DNA of 64,000 nt from Schistocerca nitens (GCF_023898315.1 NC_064614.1:67840501-67904500), one strand, 5' to 3'. Shown: positions 19,956-32,322, counted from the stretch's first letter. Notes: generated by a model not told the origin, from the letters alone. Numbers and translations: made by a program.

Positions 19956-20737
19956 AAATACTTAAACTCACATAAAAATACACACTGAAAAAGTTTATAA
20001 CTGTATATCTAGGTCTCTTAACTAGATCACAGATATTACTATCGCAATGAGTTTACGAAGTTTTCGTAATAAAAACCCTTTAATCAGGTCCTACAGCCGC
20101 ATGCACGGGCCTAGCCTGAAGGCACCACACATTCCATGTTCTGTACAGAATAGATTCAAATCTGGCCATAGCTTCCTGGGAATACCAAGTCCATTTACAC
20201 GTGTTGTAAGATCAGTAATAAGGCTAGAATTCTTTGGCGGTGACTTCTGCCAAACGTCTAGCCGTCCTTGGCACACACCATAAATAAGAGGCGTATCTTG
20301 CGTTGGTCAGGATGGTTTTCCGCATTTATGTTTGCTATTAGGCATATTCTGTTGCTTGTTGTACAAAAGTGAGATGTGATGCGTAGTACACACTTGGAAC
20401 TCTCTGACAGTTGCTGCTGCTCGTCTTAATGATCTAGTAGTGCCACTAATTATTCTCACAGTCTGGGCTTATTACCCCACTCCCTTAATACAGTTACTTC
20501 CTTAACATTAGAATATTTGTTGCATAATTAGACAACAAATGGATGTCAAAATTATTGGATAGCAATTTTGTGAATTACATCTGCAACATTCGCTGTAGAT
20601 GATTATGACCTTCACTTTCTTCGAAAAACTGGAAATGATTTTTTGTTTTGTACTTTTTTTCTGAAATAAGAGGCTAACTCTTCCACAAAATTGTTAAGGA
20701 ACTTGATATGGATAGTACTGTATTATAAGGAACTAGG
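19956..20737. other. Gene-free DNA
   Basis: A 78-codon plus ORF at 20047-20283 shows no recognisable domain. Nothing else found. Confidence 0.35.
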
Positions 20738-21195
20738 GACCTAGAAACACGGAGAGGCTTCGTCCCCTCCGTAGCCCTCAATGGTTCCCAACAGGCTACA
20801 GCAGTCTACTCACCCCACCTCCGCTCCACACTGAACCCATGGTTATTGGGCGGTTCGGCCGCCAGTGGACGCCCCCCCCTCCCCGCTCACCGGTGAACGT
20901 CTCACGCCAGACACGTGTAACCCCAATGTTTGCGTGGTAAAGTATTTAAGGTGTACGCGTAAGCGTAGAAAAGTGTTAGCGCAGCAATCGCCGACATAGT
21001 GTAACTGGGGCGGAATAAGGGGAACCAGCCCACATTCGCCGAGGCAGATGGAAAACCGCCTGAAAATAATCCACAGGCTGGCCGGCACAACGGACCTCGA
21101 CACTAACCCACCGGGCGGGTTCGCACCGGGGACCAGAAAGCTTTCCCGCCCGGAAATCAGTGCGTTAGACCGCACGGCTAACGGGGCGGGGGGCT
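20738..21195 (-). repeat. SINE-like composite repeat, family D
   Basis: This GC-richer block ends at the right in a tRNA-like head on the minus strand: box A-like ttagccgtgcggtctaacg and box B-like ggtgcgaaccc. Downstream comes a long body including gcagatggaaaaccgcc. I recognise the body as a common orthopteran repeat from memory. The borders are approximate and no target duplication was found. Confidence 0.6.
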
Positions 21196-21490
21196 TGACA
21201 TGGATTACTTCGGGCCTTGGAACTTTTTCCCATTTTAGCGAATTCTGTTGTTGCCTAGTGCCACTGACAGAAATGCCTATATTACTCAACTTTGTAACGG
21301 TGTGAGAATGAATTTGGGGTTTGCTTTTGTGGAGCAGCATTGATTAGAGAGTTAAGAATTTCTGTCTTCGCTGCTCATGTCTCGCCCATGCTCGTCTGGA
21401 CACTAACTTTGGTATCTAAGAGCTATTAAGGGAACCCGGAAACTAAAAATGATGAAATTTTGGGTTTTCAGTTTATTGTGAAATAAAATA
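21196..21490. other. Gene-free spacer
   Basis: Nothing recognisable. Confidence 0.35.
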
Positions 21491-21648
21491 CTTCCTCTTA
21501 AAAATGACATATTAATCTTACCTGTAGCTCAACTCCAAGCATTGAAAATATTATTTTCAATAATGTGCTGTAGAGGGCTTGTCGCGACATTGAATTTCCA
21601 TGGATACATTGCAACCTAACCTTCCAGTACTGGTGGTAGTAAAAGTCC
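21491..21648 (-). repeat. 158 bp direct repeat, copy 1, exon-like on the minus strand
   Basis: Differs from 22071-22228 at only a few positions. On the minus strand both copies stay open in one frame for about 42 codons (DFYYHQYWKV, then MSRQALYSTLLKIIFSMLG). Both end at a good splice donor, CAG/GTAAGA. Upstream acceptors are weak. See copy 2. Confidence 0.5.
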
Positions 21649-22070
21649 ACCTAGTAGGTAAATTACCGTCGCTTTGACATGTTCTGCCGCTACTCGAAGC
21701 TACTGTCTGTAGTAAATGGTTTCTTACATTCGTGTGGTCCACGAAATTACTGGCCCCTGCGAGTTATTGCTGGGTGTTAATAATCTCTAGCGGAAGGTTT
21801 TAACGAACCGGTAGAAATTTGAACGCAACGGATAACGCATTTTTTTGAACCACTACAAAAGGCATCTATACAGGGCTTAATAGGCATTATATAGCTTTTA
21901 TTAGCTTTCATGACCCAGAATTCGACTGTGGTACTGACTGCCACCTATTCTTCATGATGGAAGGAGTAAATAATCAGTCGAGGGTAGAGATTAATTGATA
22001 TTTATTGAGTACCGATGGTATTTCAACAACTAGTCGTGTTTCTCTTGCAATGTACATCATCAAAACCCGT
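21649..22070. other. Spacer between the two direct repeats
   Basis: Unique-looking DNA without a gene signature. Confidence 0.35.
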
Positions 22071-22228
22071 CTTCCTCTTTAAAATGACATATTAATCTTA
22101 CCTGTAGCTCAACTCCAAGCATTGAAAATATTATTTTCAATAATGTGCTGTAGAGGGCTTGTCGCGACATTGAATTTCCATGGATACATTGCAACGTAAC
22201 CTTCCAGTACTGGTGGTAGTAAAAGTCC
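22071..22228 (-). repeat. 158 bp direct repeat, copy 2, exon-like on the minus strand
   Basis: Copy 2 lies 580 bp downstream of copy 1. It forms the middle of an 80-codon minus ORF (22060-22302). It could be a duplicated host exon, the terminal repeats of a very small LTR element, or two copies of a dispersed repeat. No TG...CA ends or target duplications were seen, which argues mildly against the LTR idea. Confidence 0.5.
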
Positions 22229-22757
22229 TCCTCCAACCGAATTCGCCTAACCGTTCCGCTTACAAACGTGGTGGGAGTGGCGCGCCAACCTGACAGAGCC
22301 AATACGCGCGCCTACGTATCATCTTAGCCCTGACTTGCAAACTTGGTCTCTGCTAAACTTGTTCACGCTTGGGGGGTTGGTACTACCCTACCCCAGAACG
22401 ACCATTCATGCAGTGTTACAATCTGTGCCTAAAGCTTTCTGCTAGTTCACACACTCACCCATTTATACCGTCCAGGCCGCACAAAGGAAAGGAAAATGGG
22501 AAACTTGGTACACAACAGAAAAAGATTCAATAAATAACCCTGTTTAGTCCATTCTCTCCTTTTGGACACCAGCTGAGGTATTACCTGCAAGGGAAGAAAC
22601 TCTTGCTAATAATTTCTGCGTGCTAGCAATTTATTAAAACGGTACAACAAGTTCCGTTGTAACATGTTCATTGAAAACATCGTTTTTCAAAACTTACGGT
22701 CTTTCCAAAGACTTTATATTATTTTGGCAACACGATTTGATAGGCAATTGTTTTCAG
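22229..22757. other. Gene-free DNA ending in a splice-acceptor-like tract
   Basis: Only the final bases (ttgttttcag, ending at 22757) stand out, as a good acceptor for the exon-like ORF that follows. Confidence 0.4.
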
Positions 22758-23150
22758 AGATCTTTCTGCAACTGAACTTTCTAGGAAATATCTCCATGGA
22801 CGTACACAAAATCAAAATGAGAGTGTGAATAATGTAATTTGGACCAGAATCCCAAAAAATGTGTTTGTGGAAATTCATACTCTTTATTTTGGAGTATATG
22901 ATGCCATTGCTAGGTACAAAAAAGGTAACATTATAAAGTGCAATGTGCTGCAGAAGTTGGATGTGATTCCCGAAAGTACATAGTGAGTGCAATGATGTCG
23001 ATAGACAATGAGAGGAAACGGGATGCTGAAAGGAAAGAAAAGGAGTGTGAGAGGCAATCCAGACAAAGAATGAAAGATGTGAAAAGAAGGCTAGATGGGG
23101 AGATGTCTAGTGACAGTGAAAACACCTCTCATGGTGCTGGACTCCAGTAA
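22758..23150 (+). pseudogene. Terminal exon of a Mutator-like transposase-domain gene, one frameshift
   Basis: After a strong acceptor (ttgttttcag) the frame reads KYLHGRTQNQNESVNNVIW, followed by IPKNVFVEIHTLYFGVYDAI and a KKGN...LQKLDVIP segment. This matches my memory of the conserved C-terminal end of Mutator-like transposase-domain proteins found in many animals. At about 22970 the frame shifts. The rest is a charged, coiled-coil-like tail (DNERKRDAERKEKECERQ) that stops at 23148-23150. No upstream exon was found in the window. It may be a host gene with a sequencing or true frameshift, or an old transposon. The family name is from memory. Confidence 0.55.
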
Positions 23151-25093
23151 AATGTTAGTGAAACTTTGAAATTCGTTTTCCACAAGTTCACTTTTTTACC
23201 ATATAAGGAACATTTTCTGCTAAACTAATAGAGATAAAGACTTAAAATTTTCAAGGAATGTAAACAGTGCCAATATACACCTTGTATCATAGCCTTTTTG
23301 TGATACATAAATGATAATAGATTGTATTTCAAAGATACTATGCCAAAAAATGTGTCACTTATTTTCAGTAACAAAATAATATCTTCCCAAAAAACACCAA
23401 TAAATTAAAATCCATATTGGTACATGGTATTAAATATATGTAATATTATACTGTAAAAGTTTCATCATTCTGGTGTTAACAGTTCATAAGAAAATGTTCC
23501 TTACATTTAACATTGTAGGTATAGGACGTTCCGGGTCCCCATAAATGTGACCATACGTTCTATACAGCTGCTGGCATTTTGTTAAGTTGCTGTAGCCTTC
23601 TTTCCCCCCCCCCCCTTCCGAACCCCACCCCTACTACTACCCTTCCTCGCCCCCCCCCCCACCACCGCTGCACACTCCCATCTTCACTCCAACCTATACG
23701 AAAGTTGTTGCGTGTGAGTAGCCACGCCATCTTGGCTGTCAAGGAACGGTTTTTCACCCCTCAAATAGTAATACAATAAACTTGAGCGCTACAAGTAACA
23801 CATTTCAAATCTGTCCATTATTAGAGGTGTATATACGCCACAAACCATTTTAGGCTCCATACACGATAGGACCTTGTCATTGTCTGTCAGCATATAGAAA
23901 TGCTGAAACCTGTACAGTTACATTTTGTATTGTCACCTAGGAAAGATTTCATCATGGAATGCTAACGGCAGCAGCTGGTGGTACAACAGTTTCCTCCCTT
24001 AAAAACTTCATTAAACAAATATCACCATTCCTTTATTCGAATTCACGTCTTTCAGACTCTCTTATTGAAGGCACCTAATACTCTGGCACGAAATGCACAT
24101 GTGTTGCTGATATGGTTATTTTCTTTTGAGAGTCTGATTGTTGATTTGTAGTAGAAGTAAACCGGTGTTGCATAGATTTGCTCATATTGGAATAATCCAT
24201 CAACAGCACAGCAGTTCTCGTAAACTCATAACCACATGTTACCTTCCAAAACAACGGGGTTGTGGACATTACATTCACAGAACCACTTCCATCGGAAGGA
24301 AACAGTCTCCTAGAGAAGGATTCATTTGGTCCAGATGAGAAAGTCCCGTCTACGCGAATCAGAGATACTGCTGGAGCGCTACCACAACATGTCCACAAGC
24401 GGCTGGAAAGTGATGGATGGCCAACATGTGCACTGATGAGCAACGCCAAGGGAAACTGTATAAATAATACATTATGCAGATGTGCGCTGCAAGCAAAGTA
24501 GTGGAACTGAACGCAGAAAGAGTGCTGGTACTTTGCCGCGAGGGCGGGAAGGAAAGGGCAGGTAGGTCGCAGTACTTTAAGAGACATTTCTCGTCGAAAA
24601 GAAACGAAAGCGTCCTCACTTCTAAGCAGTTTCTCCTTCAGGTTGACATTTCCGTGCTCCAGTCAACCACAACAGATTTCATGAAGGTTGCCGTTAATGA
24701 CAGGACATGAATGATTCCAAATCAGCAGCATTCACTTTTGTCCTTGATGACTTATTGATAGTTACAAACATGTGAGAAGCCCATCCACTCCATGACGAAG
24801 TTTTAAATGAAATCATTCCTAAACCGCGCGCGTAGTTGTGTGTGGGTGCAGTGGGCCGGGGGGGGGGGGGGGGGGGTAGGAGGGAGGAGGAACTCATCTT
24901 GGAACAAACCGTAGCCTAAACGTGAGTACGTAAAGCCTTTCGGTGAATGAGCTACGCATCAAAGATCCAAGGCTCTTATAAGTCCACATATACCATGTGT
25001 TTCAGAAAAAGTAATTTTTGTGGGATGATGGACAATCATTTGAGTACAAGAACATGCGATCTCTGTGACTAATAGTTAGTGGGCTAGACAAGG
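23151..25093. other. Gene-free DNA with poly-C and poly-G runs
   Basis: It contains C-rich runs near 23605-23660 and a G run at about 24857-24876. Overlapping ORFs of up to 170 codons at 24075-24587 occur on both strands without any recognisable motif. The background is otherwise AT-rich. Confidence 0.35.
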
Positions 25094-26300
25094 TCAAAAT
25101 GTATTCGCTTTGCCCGGAGGAAACATCACTGTACATTGTGATTTCTGGAGTAAATACTCGAAGAGTGCGACATTGACTTGAAGGCATAATTCAAGCTGTC
25201 GAACCACGGGTAATGTTACACTGGCTTGATTTCGGACGTCTGATTTAGCAACAGCAATTCGAGCTACGAGTTCCTCCGCAATACTTACTGGAGTTTGATA
25301 CAAAGAGACCGGCCGATGTGGCCGAGCGGTTCTAGGCCCATCAGTCCGGAACCGCGCTATGCTACGGTCGCAGGTTCGAATTCTGCCTCGGACATGGATG
25401 TGTGTGATGTCCTTAGGTTAGTTACGTTTAAGTAGTTATAAGTTCTAGGGGACTGATGACCTCAGATGTTAAGTCCCATAGTGCTCAGAGCCATTTCAAC
25501 CATTTTTTGTACAAAGAGTCTTCACGCGGTTCGAAAGATGAAAACCAAGTGGAATGAGATGCCAGTAAAGAGGTTCAATTACGTCCAGTCCAGGGTCCAG
25601 AGTATCGTCTGTCCAAAAATCTTCTCACTCGATTTGTGAACTGGTGAGGTGCTTCATCATGTTGGAACAATATTTGTCTTCTGGTTTGAAGCGGCACATC
25701 TTTGAGAAGACCTGGAACTTCGTGTTCGAGTAATACGCTGTAAACACGACCAGTTAGACGGCGTAAAAAAATGTAAGGCCCCACTATTTGGTTATGATTA
25801 TTTTCGGCCCAAACAATAAATGAAAATCGTTCCTAAAAATGGAGGACAGCCGTACGTCGAGGATTTTCGCGAGATCGTACATAGGAGTTGCGACTGCTGA
25901 ACGTTTCTTAGCGGGTGGTAGTCGATTCATCAGTTAACAGAACAATGTTTGTTAAGTCGGGATTAAGTAGTGTTCCTCAAACACTTCTAGAACTAGCATT
26001 TAGAGCATGAGCAACAGGGCGTGCGCTATCAAAGTATTGTGGTCGAACATATGTACTAGTCGCTCCTCGAAACCATAATTTCGTAGACTCTGTGGTTGGC
26101 CTCTATAATGGAAATCTCGTTCTATTGTGACCCTTTCATGGAGACGACAATCCACAGCAGCAAATGTTCTTTTATTTAGTATTCCTCTGATTGAGTAATA
26201 GGCTGAGTATAAAAGCCGTGCTCCTTCCACAGTTCCTGCAGCACCAAAAGCCAAGTACATGCCTGCAAGTTCGTTCCACGTGAAACTTTCCACGTCCTAC
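25094..26300 (-). pseudogene. Mariner-group transposase remnant split by a SINE
   Basis: The minus strand starts MESFTWNELAGMYLAFGAA (helix-turn-helix of the mariner-group family seen at 16717 and 47934). Then come LTGRVYSVLLEHEVPGLLKD and ILFQHDEAPHQF (second Asp block) near 25575-25784. After the SINE at 25308-25509 the C-terminus reads TPVSIAEELVARIAVAKSDV. The third Asp block falls in a poorly preserved stretch. Several frame changes and stops show it is dead. The inverted-repeat ends could not be placed. Confidence 0.72.
25308..25509 (+). mobile_element. tRNA-derived SINE, family B
   Basis: Head accggccgatgtggccgagcgg (box A) and caggttcgaattc (box B), then a body ending cagagccatttcaaccattttttg. 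The 9 bp tacaaagag flanks it (25299-25307 and 25510-25518). It interrupts the transposase remnant. Confidence 0.88.
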
Positions 26301-26930
26301 GCATGATAACACAGAGAAAACAATCTCTTAATATTTGTAAGTGTGGACCATTGTTCCACAACACACTATCTTACCTTTCGTACAAGACTTCATTATGGAT
26401 TACGTTCAGGTAGAAGCGATGTACACGAACGACAACTCACTTCAGAAACACAGCATCGAAGGACGATAAAGGAAACTGGCACAGAGTTTCCTCGTTAGGT
26501 GCGGGTATCATTGAAAACAAATAACAATACACATCTAAACTTACGTATACGTACTGCTGATTGTCGCGGCAAAGGGTGGACGGATGACTTTTTAACGTCG
26601 CCTACCGCCGTAAATATGCGTCGGCGACACCATGTTCGTACAGTTAAAATGATTGCTTTTATCCAAGAATATTCCACAAATATTCTCTACTTATTTCTGA
26701 AACATCCGGAATAGTCCGTAAGTCATTGCGCAGATCATGAGAGAGCATACATCACACCAGTATTATCAAACATTTTATACAAATCCATTCACGTAACGAT
26801 CGCGGTAAAAATTACTGCCTGTAGGTCTCTGTACGCGCCCTAATGTCTCTCCTCATCATCCCTACGTGAGACATATATGATGGCTCAGTCCTCTTGAAAT
26901 ACAAGTTCTCTAAATTCATTCAATAGCATT
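26301..26930. other. Gene-free DNA
   Basis: Nothing recognisable. The 26499-26714 plus ORF has no motif. Confidence 0.35.
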
Positions 26931-26941
26931 TCGCAAGAATT

Positions 26942-27050
26942 TGGAAAATTGGAAATCTATCGTAAGTCTCATGTGACCAAACTACTGAGGTCATCGGTCC
27001 CTAGGCTTACACACTACTTAATCTAACTTAAACTAAATTACACTATGGAC

Positions 27051-27100
<50 letters not shown>

Positions 27101-27173
27101 CGAAGGAGAACTCGAACCTCCGACGGTGGGATTCGCCCTGACCGTGACAAGGAGCTCGGCTACCCCGTGCGGC
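26942..27173 (-). mobile_element. tRNA-derived SINE, family C, with an internal AC microsatellite
   Basis: On the minus strand the head reads gagccgcacggggtagccgagc and box B-like gaggttcgagttc. An (AC)n run at about 27054-27096 sits where other copies have a short cacacac tract. The 11 bp tcgcaagaatt flanks it at 26931-26941 and 27174-27184. Confidence 0.82.
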
Positions 27174-27184
27174 TCGCAAGAATT

Positions 27185-28810
27185 ACCTCGCCTTCATACA
27201 TATATTTATGCCTATCGTATTGAATAACATAAATGTGATCTGATAACACGATTAACAGCGATTGTATGCCTCTGCCGTCTCCTTAAATGGCGCCAGTGCA
27301 ATGTAACATGAAAGAAAAAATATAGCCAACAGGCACTAGAATATAACTCAACGTTGTTCAGGTGACTACTTACTATCTCTGTCACCGTCGTTAATAATCA
27401 TTTCTGTTAAAATATAATAATAATATAATAATTTGATAATCACGTAGACGTCTGTTTGAAAGTTGGGCATTCTGAATACTTCTTCAGAGTATAATTATTA
27501 CTTCATGAAGTCAGTTATAAACAACCAAGTGCACTTCTAAAAGAACAATTGTGTACGTAATTACAGTATCAGAAGGAAAAATGAGATTCTCTACTTCGCT
27601 TTAAAGGTTGTCTTTAGCACAAAAGGCATTCACAATGCTGCAACTAAAATTGTTGATCAGTTACCCACTGATGTAAAATATCTGACTGATCACAAAGAAA
27701 AATTTGAAAATTTCTCTTCGACAGCTCCATGTATTCCATAGAACAATTTCTATTATTTTAACGTGTGGAGCTCGGTGGGAGGGATTTCATAGCTTACATA
27801 CGCATTTTAATAGTAATAATAAAAGACTAAAATATAATTGTAAATGTTAAGTATGTAAAATGGTTCGTTCCACGTCATTGCGATTTATCGTGCAATACAA
27901 CCATACAACATGAAACTAAATAAATTAACCAATGGGCTGCTACTGGCTGACATTAGCACCCTGCACTATGCACTTTAATATCTCCGATACGTGTTGGAAT
28001 AAGTACCTACTGGCACTGACAATAACAGTCAACCCAAATTCCACCGCCTCGCTCGTCGCAGTTTCACCAAAATAATTTTGAGTACAGGACTCATAATTCC
28101 GTTAAACCTATACACCACCAAATTTACTCCTGCTTTTGTCTACGACTGGCGACGTAGTGCACACACATGCGAACATCCACATTTACATGAGAACACATAC
28201 AGATATAAAATCACAGCGCATTCTTTGTAGCTATTTGAATACATCAACTGTTACTCTGGATTCTACTGAACAACTTTATACGTGAAATATGTTTATATTC
28301 CACTGAATATATTCAGCGCGCCGTTTTGTGGTACAGATCTAAGAGAGCATAAACTAAAATGAATTTTAAACATTTACTGGTCGTTATTACCCTCCTTTAT
28401 AGTTCTAAGTTGCTTATTTATAATTTGATTTCGTATTTGGATAAATCAGGATCATTTTCAGATCCAATAGTTGCGTCAGCACTCACAGTACTCTGATACG
28501 TGGTTCTGAGTAGACGAGACGGGCTACTGATGCAACTACTGACATCTTAAGATGATCCTCAATGATCGAAACATGTAATCTAATTAAAAGCGGGCTAACA
28601 GAGACTGAACTGTAAATTAGAATTACAGTGTCAACGCAGACGCCGTTTTTCACGAGATGAATATATCAGACAGTGTGATTTACTGGTCAGTCTCTACCAT
28701 ATAGGGTAATTTAACTGTAGTTTCCATCAGGGACTTTCTATCAAAATATCTAAACTGTTGTCTGTAGTTGCGTATACCGCGAAGTCAGAAACAATCCGAA
28801 AAGCTTTTAA
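27185..28810. other. Gene-free AT-rich DNA
   Basis: No coding signature. Around 28500-28620 a segment reading acatcttaagatgatcctcaat and gatcgaaacatg resembles the tails of foldback MITEs, but no partner arm was found. Confidence 0.35.
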
Positions 28811-29077
28811 GGGTGTTGTAGTATAGGTTGTGCTGAATAATGATTTTTAAGTAAAAAACTGAACAAGAGAACGATGCAAAAATTGGACATGGGACGGTAT
28901 TAAGCATCGAATCCGAGTCAAGGTATCGACTAACACTAACAGTATCTCGAGGGCCGCTTGAATTTGCTCTCGCAACGGCCTGATTGGCTATCTTCAGTGC
29001 TAATTATCTCTGAAACGACGCAACGTATCGATTTCTTCTTTTCAGTTATTTCTTAGCACAACCTACCATGCAACACC
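28811..29077. mobile_element. MITE, about 267 bp, with 25-30 bp inverted ends
   Basis: The left end gggtgttgtagtataggttgtgctg is mirrored by agcacaacctaccatgcaacacc at the right. The inner blocks gacatgggacggt and gccgcttgaatttgctctcgcaac recur, in opposite orientation overall, in the degenerate copy at 45042-45448. It has no coding capacity. Confidence 0.75.
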
Positions 29078-29295
29078 ATCACAGGCTTCGCAAACAGTTT
29101 CTGAACAATCTGCATATAAGTCACCCTCATTTTTCGTTTAATGTACGTGTGGATTTCAGCAACCTCAAATGGATTTCATTTACATAATCTTTCAGAATTG
29201 CAATATTCTCTAGAGCAGAAAAGCTAAATTTGCTATTGAATTTAGTGCTATTCAGTCAAGCATGTATTCTTTCACAGTCGGCTCAAATAGTGTGA

Positions 29296-29537
29296 CCGAG
29301 CGAGGTGGCGCAGTGGCTAACACACCGGACTCTCATTCGGGAGGACGACGGTTCAATCCCGCATCCGGCCATGCTGATTTAGGTTTTCCGTAATTTCCCT
29401 AAATCGCTCCTGGCAAATACCGGGATGGTTCCTTTGAAAGGGCACGGCCGACTTACTTCCCGTTCCTTCCCTAACCCGATGAGACCGATGACCTCGCTGT
29501 CTGGTCTCCTCCCCCAGAAACAACAACAACAACAAAG
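29296..29537 (+). mobile_element. tRNA-derived SINE, family A, full-length
   Basis: The head ccgagcgaggtggcgcagtgg carries box A and ggttcaatcccg is box B. The tail is (aac)n. The 7 bp agtgtga flanks it at 29289-29295 and 29538-29544. The most complete family A copy in the window. Confidence 0.88.
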
Positions 29538-29842
29538 AGTGTGACAACCCCTTTAACTGCAAGAAATTTAAATATGAACGGAACAGAGTATATTTACTCA
29601 ACTCCTATTGGTTTGAATAACTTGTATAATTCTCGCTGTTCTTTTTATTCTTCTAAGTCCAGTTGATGGTCACACAAAATTCTGCTACGAGATACAAACT
29701 AAAGCGTAAAAGAAACTGGTATATGCATACGTATTCAAATATAGAGATCTGTAAAGAGGCAAAATATGGCGTTGCATTCGGCAACGCCTATATAAGACAG
29801 CAAGCGTCTGGCGCAGTTGTTATTTCGGTTACAGCTGCTGTA

Positions 29843-31030
29843 ATGGCAGGTTGTCGAGATTTCAGTGAACTTGGACGTGATGTTATAGTCGGCGCACGAG
29901 CGATGGGACACAGCATCTCCTATGTAGCGATGAACTGGGGATTTTCCCGTACGACAATTTCACGAGTGTACAGTGAATAGCATGAATCCAGTAAAACATC
30001 GAATCTTCGACATCGCTGCGGCCATAAAAAGATCCTGCAAGAACGGGATAACGACGACTGTAGTGCGACATTTCCGTAAACTGCTGTAGATATCAGTGAT
30101 AGGCCATCAATAACTGCATACCATCCAATGAAACTTCGTCGATATGGGCATTCGGAGCAGAAGGCCCAATCGTGTAGCCTTGATAACTGCACGAAACAAA
30201 GCTTTAAGCCTCGCCTGGGCCCGTCAACACCGACATTGGACTATTGACTGGAAACACATTGGCTGGTCGGACAAGCCTCGCTTCAAATTGTATCGAGGTG
30301 ATCGATGTGTTTGGGTATGGAGACAACCTCATGAATCCGTGGATCCTGCATGTCAGCAAGGGAGCCACTGAAGGCTCTGCAATGGTATGGAGCGTGTGGA
30401 GTTGGAGTGATAAGAGAAAGCTGATACGTGTAGAAACGATTCTGAGAGATAACACATACGTAAGCAGCCTGTCTGATGATGATGTTTCGTTCGTGGGGCG
30501 CTCAACTGCTCGGTCATCAGCGACCGTACAAAGTTCCAACGTTTTCGCAGTCCAATTTCTTACACAGTCCAGACTAGGCACTGTCATGAATGATGATGAT
30601 GATGATGATGATGATAATGATGATGATGAGGACAATACAAACACCCAGTCCCCGGGCCGAGAAATCCCAAACCCGGAGCATCCTGTCAGATCACCTGCAT
30701 ACATTCATGTCCACTGTGCATTCCGACGGACTTGGGGAATGCCAGCAGGACAATGCGACACCCCACACGTCCAGTATTTCTACAGAGTGGCTCCAGGAAC
30801 ACTCTTCTGAGTTTAAACATTTTCGCTGGTCACCAAACGCCTCAGACAAACGCTTCAGGCATGAACGTTATTGAGCATATCTGAGATGCCTTGCAATGTC
30901 ATGTTCAGAAGAGATCTCTACCCGCTCGCGCTCTTACGGATTTATGGACAGCCCTTCAGGATTCATGATGTCAGTTCCCTCCAACACTAATTCAGACAGT
31001 AGACGAATCCATGCCACGTCGTGTTGCGCC
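29843..31030 (+). pseudogene. Tc1-type transposase, frameshifted and SINE-split
   Basis: It starts MAGCRDFSELGRDVIVGARA (helix-turn-helix). The first Asp block is WSDKPRFKLY, at about 30267. After the SINE at 30474-30677 the second block reads QQDNATPHTSS, followed by WSPNASD and NVIEHI, the decayed third acidic block (family form WPPNSPDMN.IEH.W). At least three frame changes and several stops exclude function. Confidence 0.78.
30474..30677 (-). mobile_element. SINE-like repeat, family E, 5'-truncated, with a GAT microsatellite
   Basis: It begins tgatgatgatgtttcgttcgt and includes a (gat)n run at about 30590-30628, then cacccagtccccgggccgag. The head carrying the tRNA boxes is missing. Imperfect 10 bp duplications gcagcctgtc and gcatcctgtc flank it. 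Membership of a tRNA-derived family is from memory. Confidence 0.6.
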
Positions 31031-31073
31031 ACTTCTGAGTGCTCGCGGGGCCCTACACTATATTAGGGAGGTG

Positions 31074-31270
31074 TTCAAATGGTTCAAATGGCTCTGAGCA
31101 CTATGGGACTTAACTTCTGAGGTCATCAGTCCCCTATAACGTAGAACTACTTAAACCTAACTAACCTAAGGACATCACACACATCCATGCCCGAGGCAGC
31201 ATTCGAACCTGCGACCGTAGCGGTCACGCGGTTCCAGACTGTAGCGCCTAGAACCGCCACTCCGGCCGGC
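31074..31270 (-). mobile_element. tRNA-derived SINE, family B
   Basis: Minus orientation, with head ccggccggagtggcggttctag and box B caggttcgaatgc. The 11 bp ttagggaggtg and ttaggcaggtg flank it (one mismatch). It lies within the 3' end of the Tc1-type element. Confidence 0.88.
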
Positions 31271-31293
31271 TTAGGCAGGTGTACCAGTTTCCT

Positions 31294-32322
31294 TGGCTCT
31301 TCACTGTATATTTACGGAGATTTCGAACAATGTTCGGCGCCAGCGATGAATCACGTCAATGACCTTTCCTTCGTGCGGACCATAGTCGTATGGATTTTTT
31401 TGAAAGAAATTCCGTCAGTTGTCTGTTAATTGTTTAGTTATTTTACACAGCCCTGATTTTGGCTTTGTAGCCATTTTCAAGTGCATATTTTAACATTCCT
31501 ACTGAACCGTAAATTTACTTTCAAAATCTCTTCTTAAAGAATTTACTTTATTTACTAGCGATTCATCAAGAACATTAACACATTTAATCACACTAGGTGA
31601 GCATGGAAGTAGTTGCCAGGAAGTAACTGATGGAAGATGAAATTACTTTCAACAAATGTGAATTTTATTCCTCAAAGTTTTTCGAAAACAAATTTAAAAT
31701 TATAAGTAGAAAAGCACCCTCGAAATATCAAGTTACAATTTTGTTTAGAGGCAGAAAGGACAATATTAACAGTATGAGCATTCGGGCTGAGAAGCTTGCC
31801 TGCTCCCTTTCAACACGGCCGTAGTCACGACCGCTGACAACAACCTCTGAAAGAGTACACTGGTGCAAATCTGCAACACACCAGATTACTTTAACCAAAA
31901 AAAAATTTAACAACTCACACAAACACGTAAACTATGCACCCCGTAAGTGGGACGGAAATGGTGGAACACTCAAATTATTTGCCACCGAAACTGCAATTTT
32001 TTTTTTTTGTTAAAGGACTCATACGGTGGAAGGGTGACAACCTTATAACCTAAAATGACTGTTTAAATAAAACCCATAAAATGCAGACTTACATAAAATG
32101 TACTACATACTCTACATTACACATGTACCACCTCGCAAGATGATAGGCAAGATATAAACATTTTTCAAGAATTCAGCCTTTAAGCAATATATTCGTTAAC
32201 ACCGAATCCAAGAAACATGACAGAGGCAGCTATTAACGTATGGAAGATTGACAGGGGGGGGGCGGATTTACTAAACAACCCGAACCGCAGATTGCTCTAA
32301 ACCTCCCCAATTCCACAAGGGT
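31294..32322. other. Gene-free DNA
   Basis: A segment at about 31448-31490 (cagccctgattttggctttgtagcc) looks like a foldback-MITE tail without a partner. A T run lies at about 31999-32009. No coding signature. Confidence 0.35.

Larger units (their letters stand above)
29711..31293 (+). mobile_element. Tc1-type element with two SINE insertions
   Basis: The ends agaaactggta (29711) and taccagtttcc (to 31293) form a short inverted repeat around a decayed transposase. Two SINEs lie inside, at 30474-30677 and 31074-31270. The borders are set by these short end matches and are approximate. Confidence 0.72.

Noticed and set aside
24075-24587. 170-codon minus ORF
   Set aside because: Competing ORFs cover the same stretch on both strands, and no motif, splice or repeat evidence supports any of them.
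30590-30874. ORF beginning with a run of Met
   Set aside because: It is a (gat)n microsatellite inside a SINE-like repeat read into Tc1 sequence.
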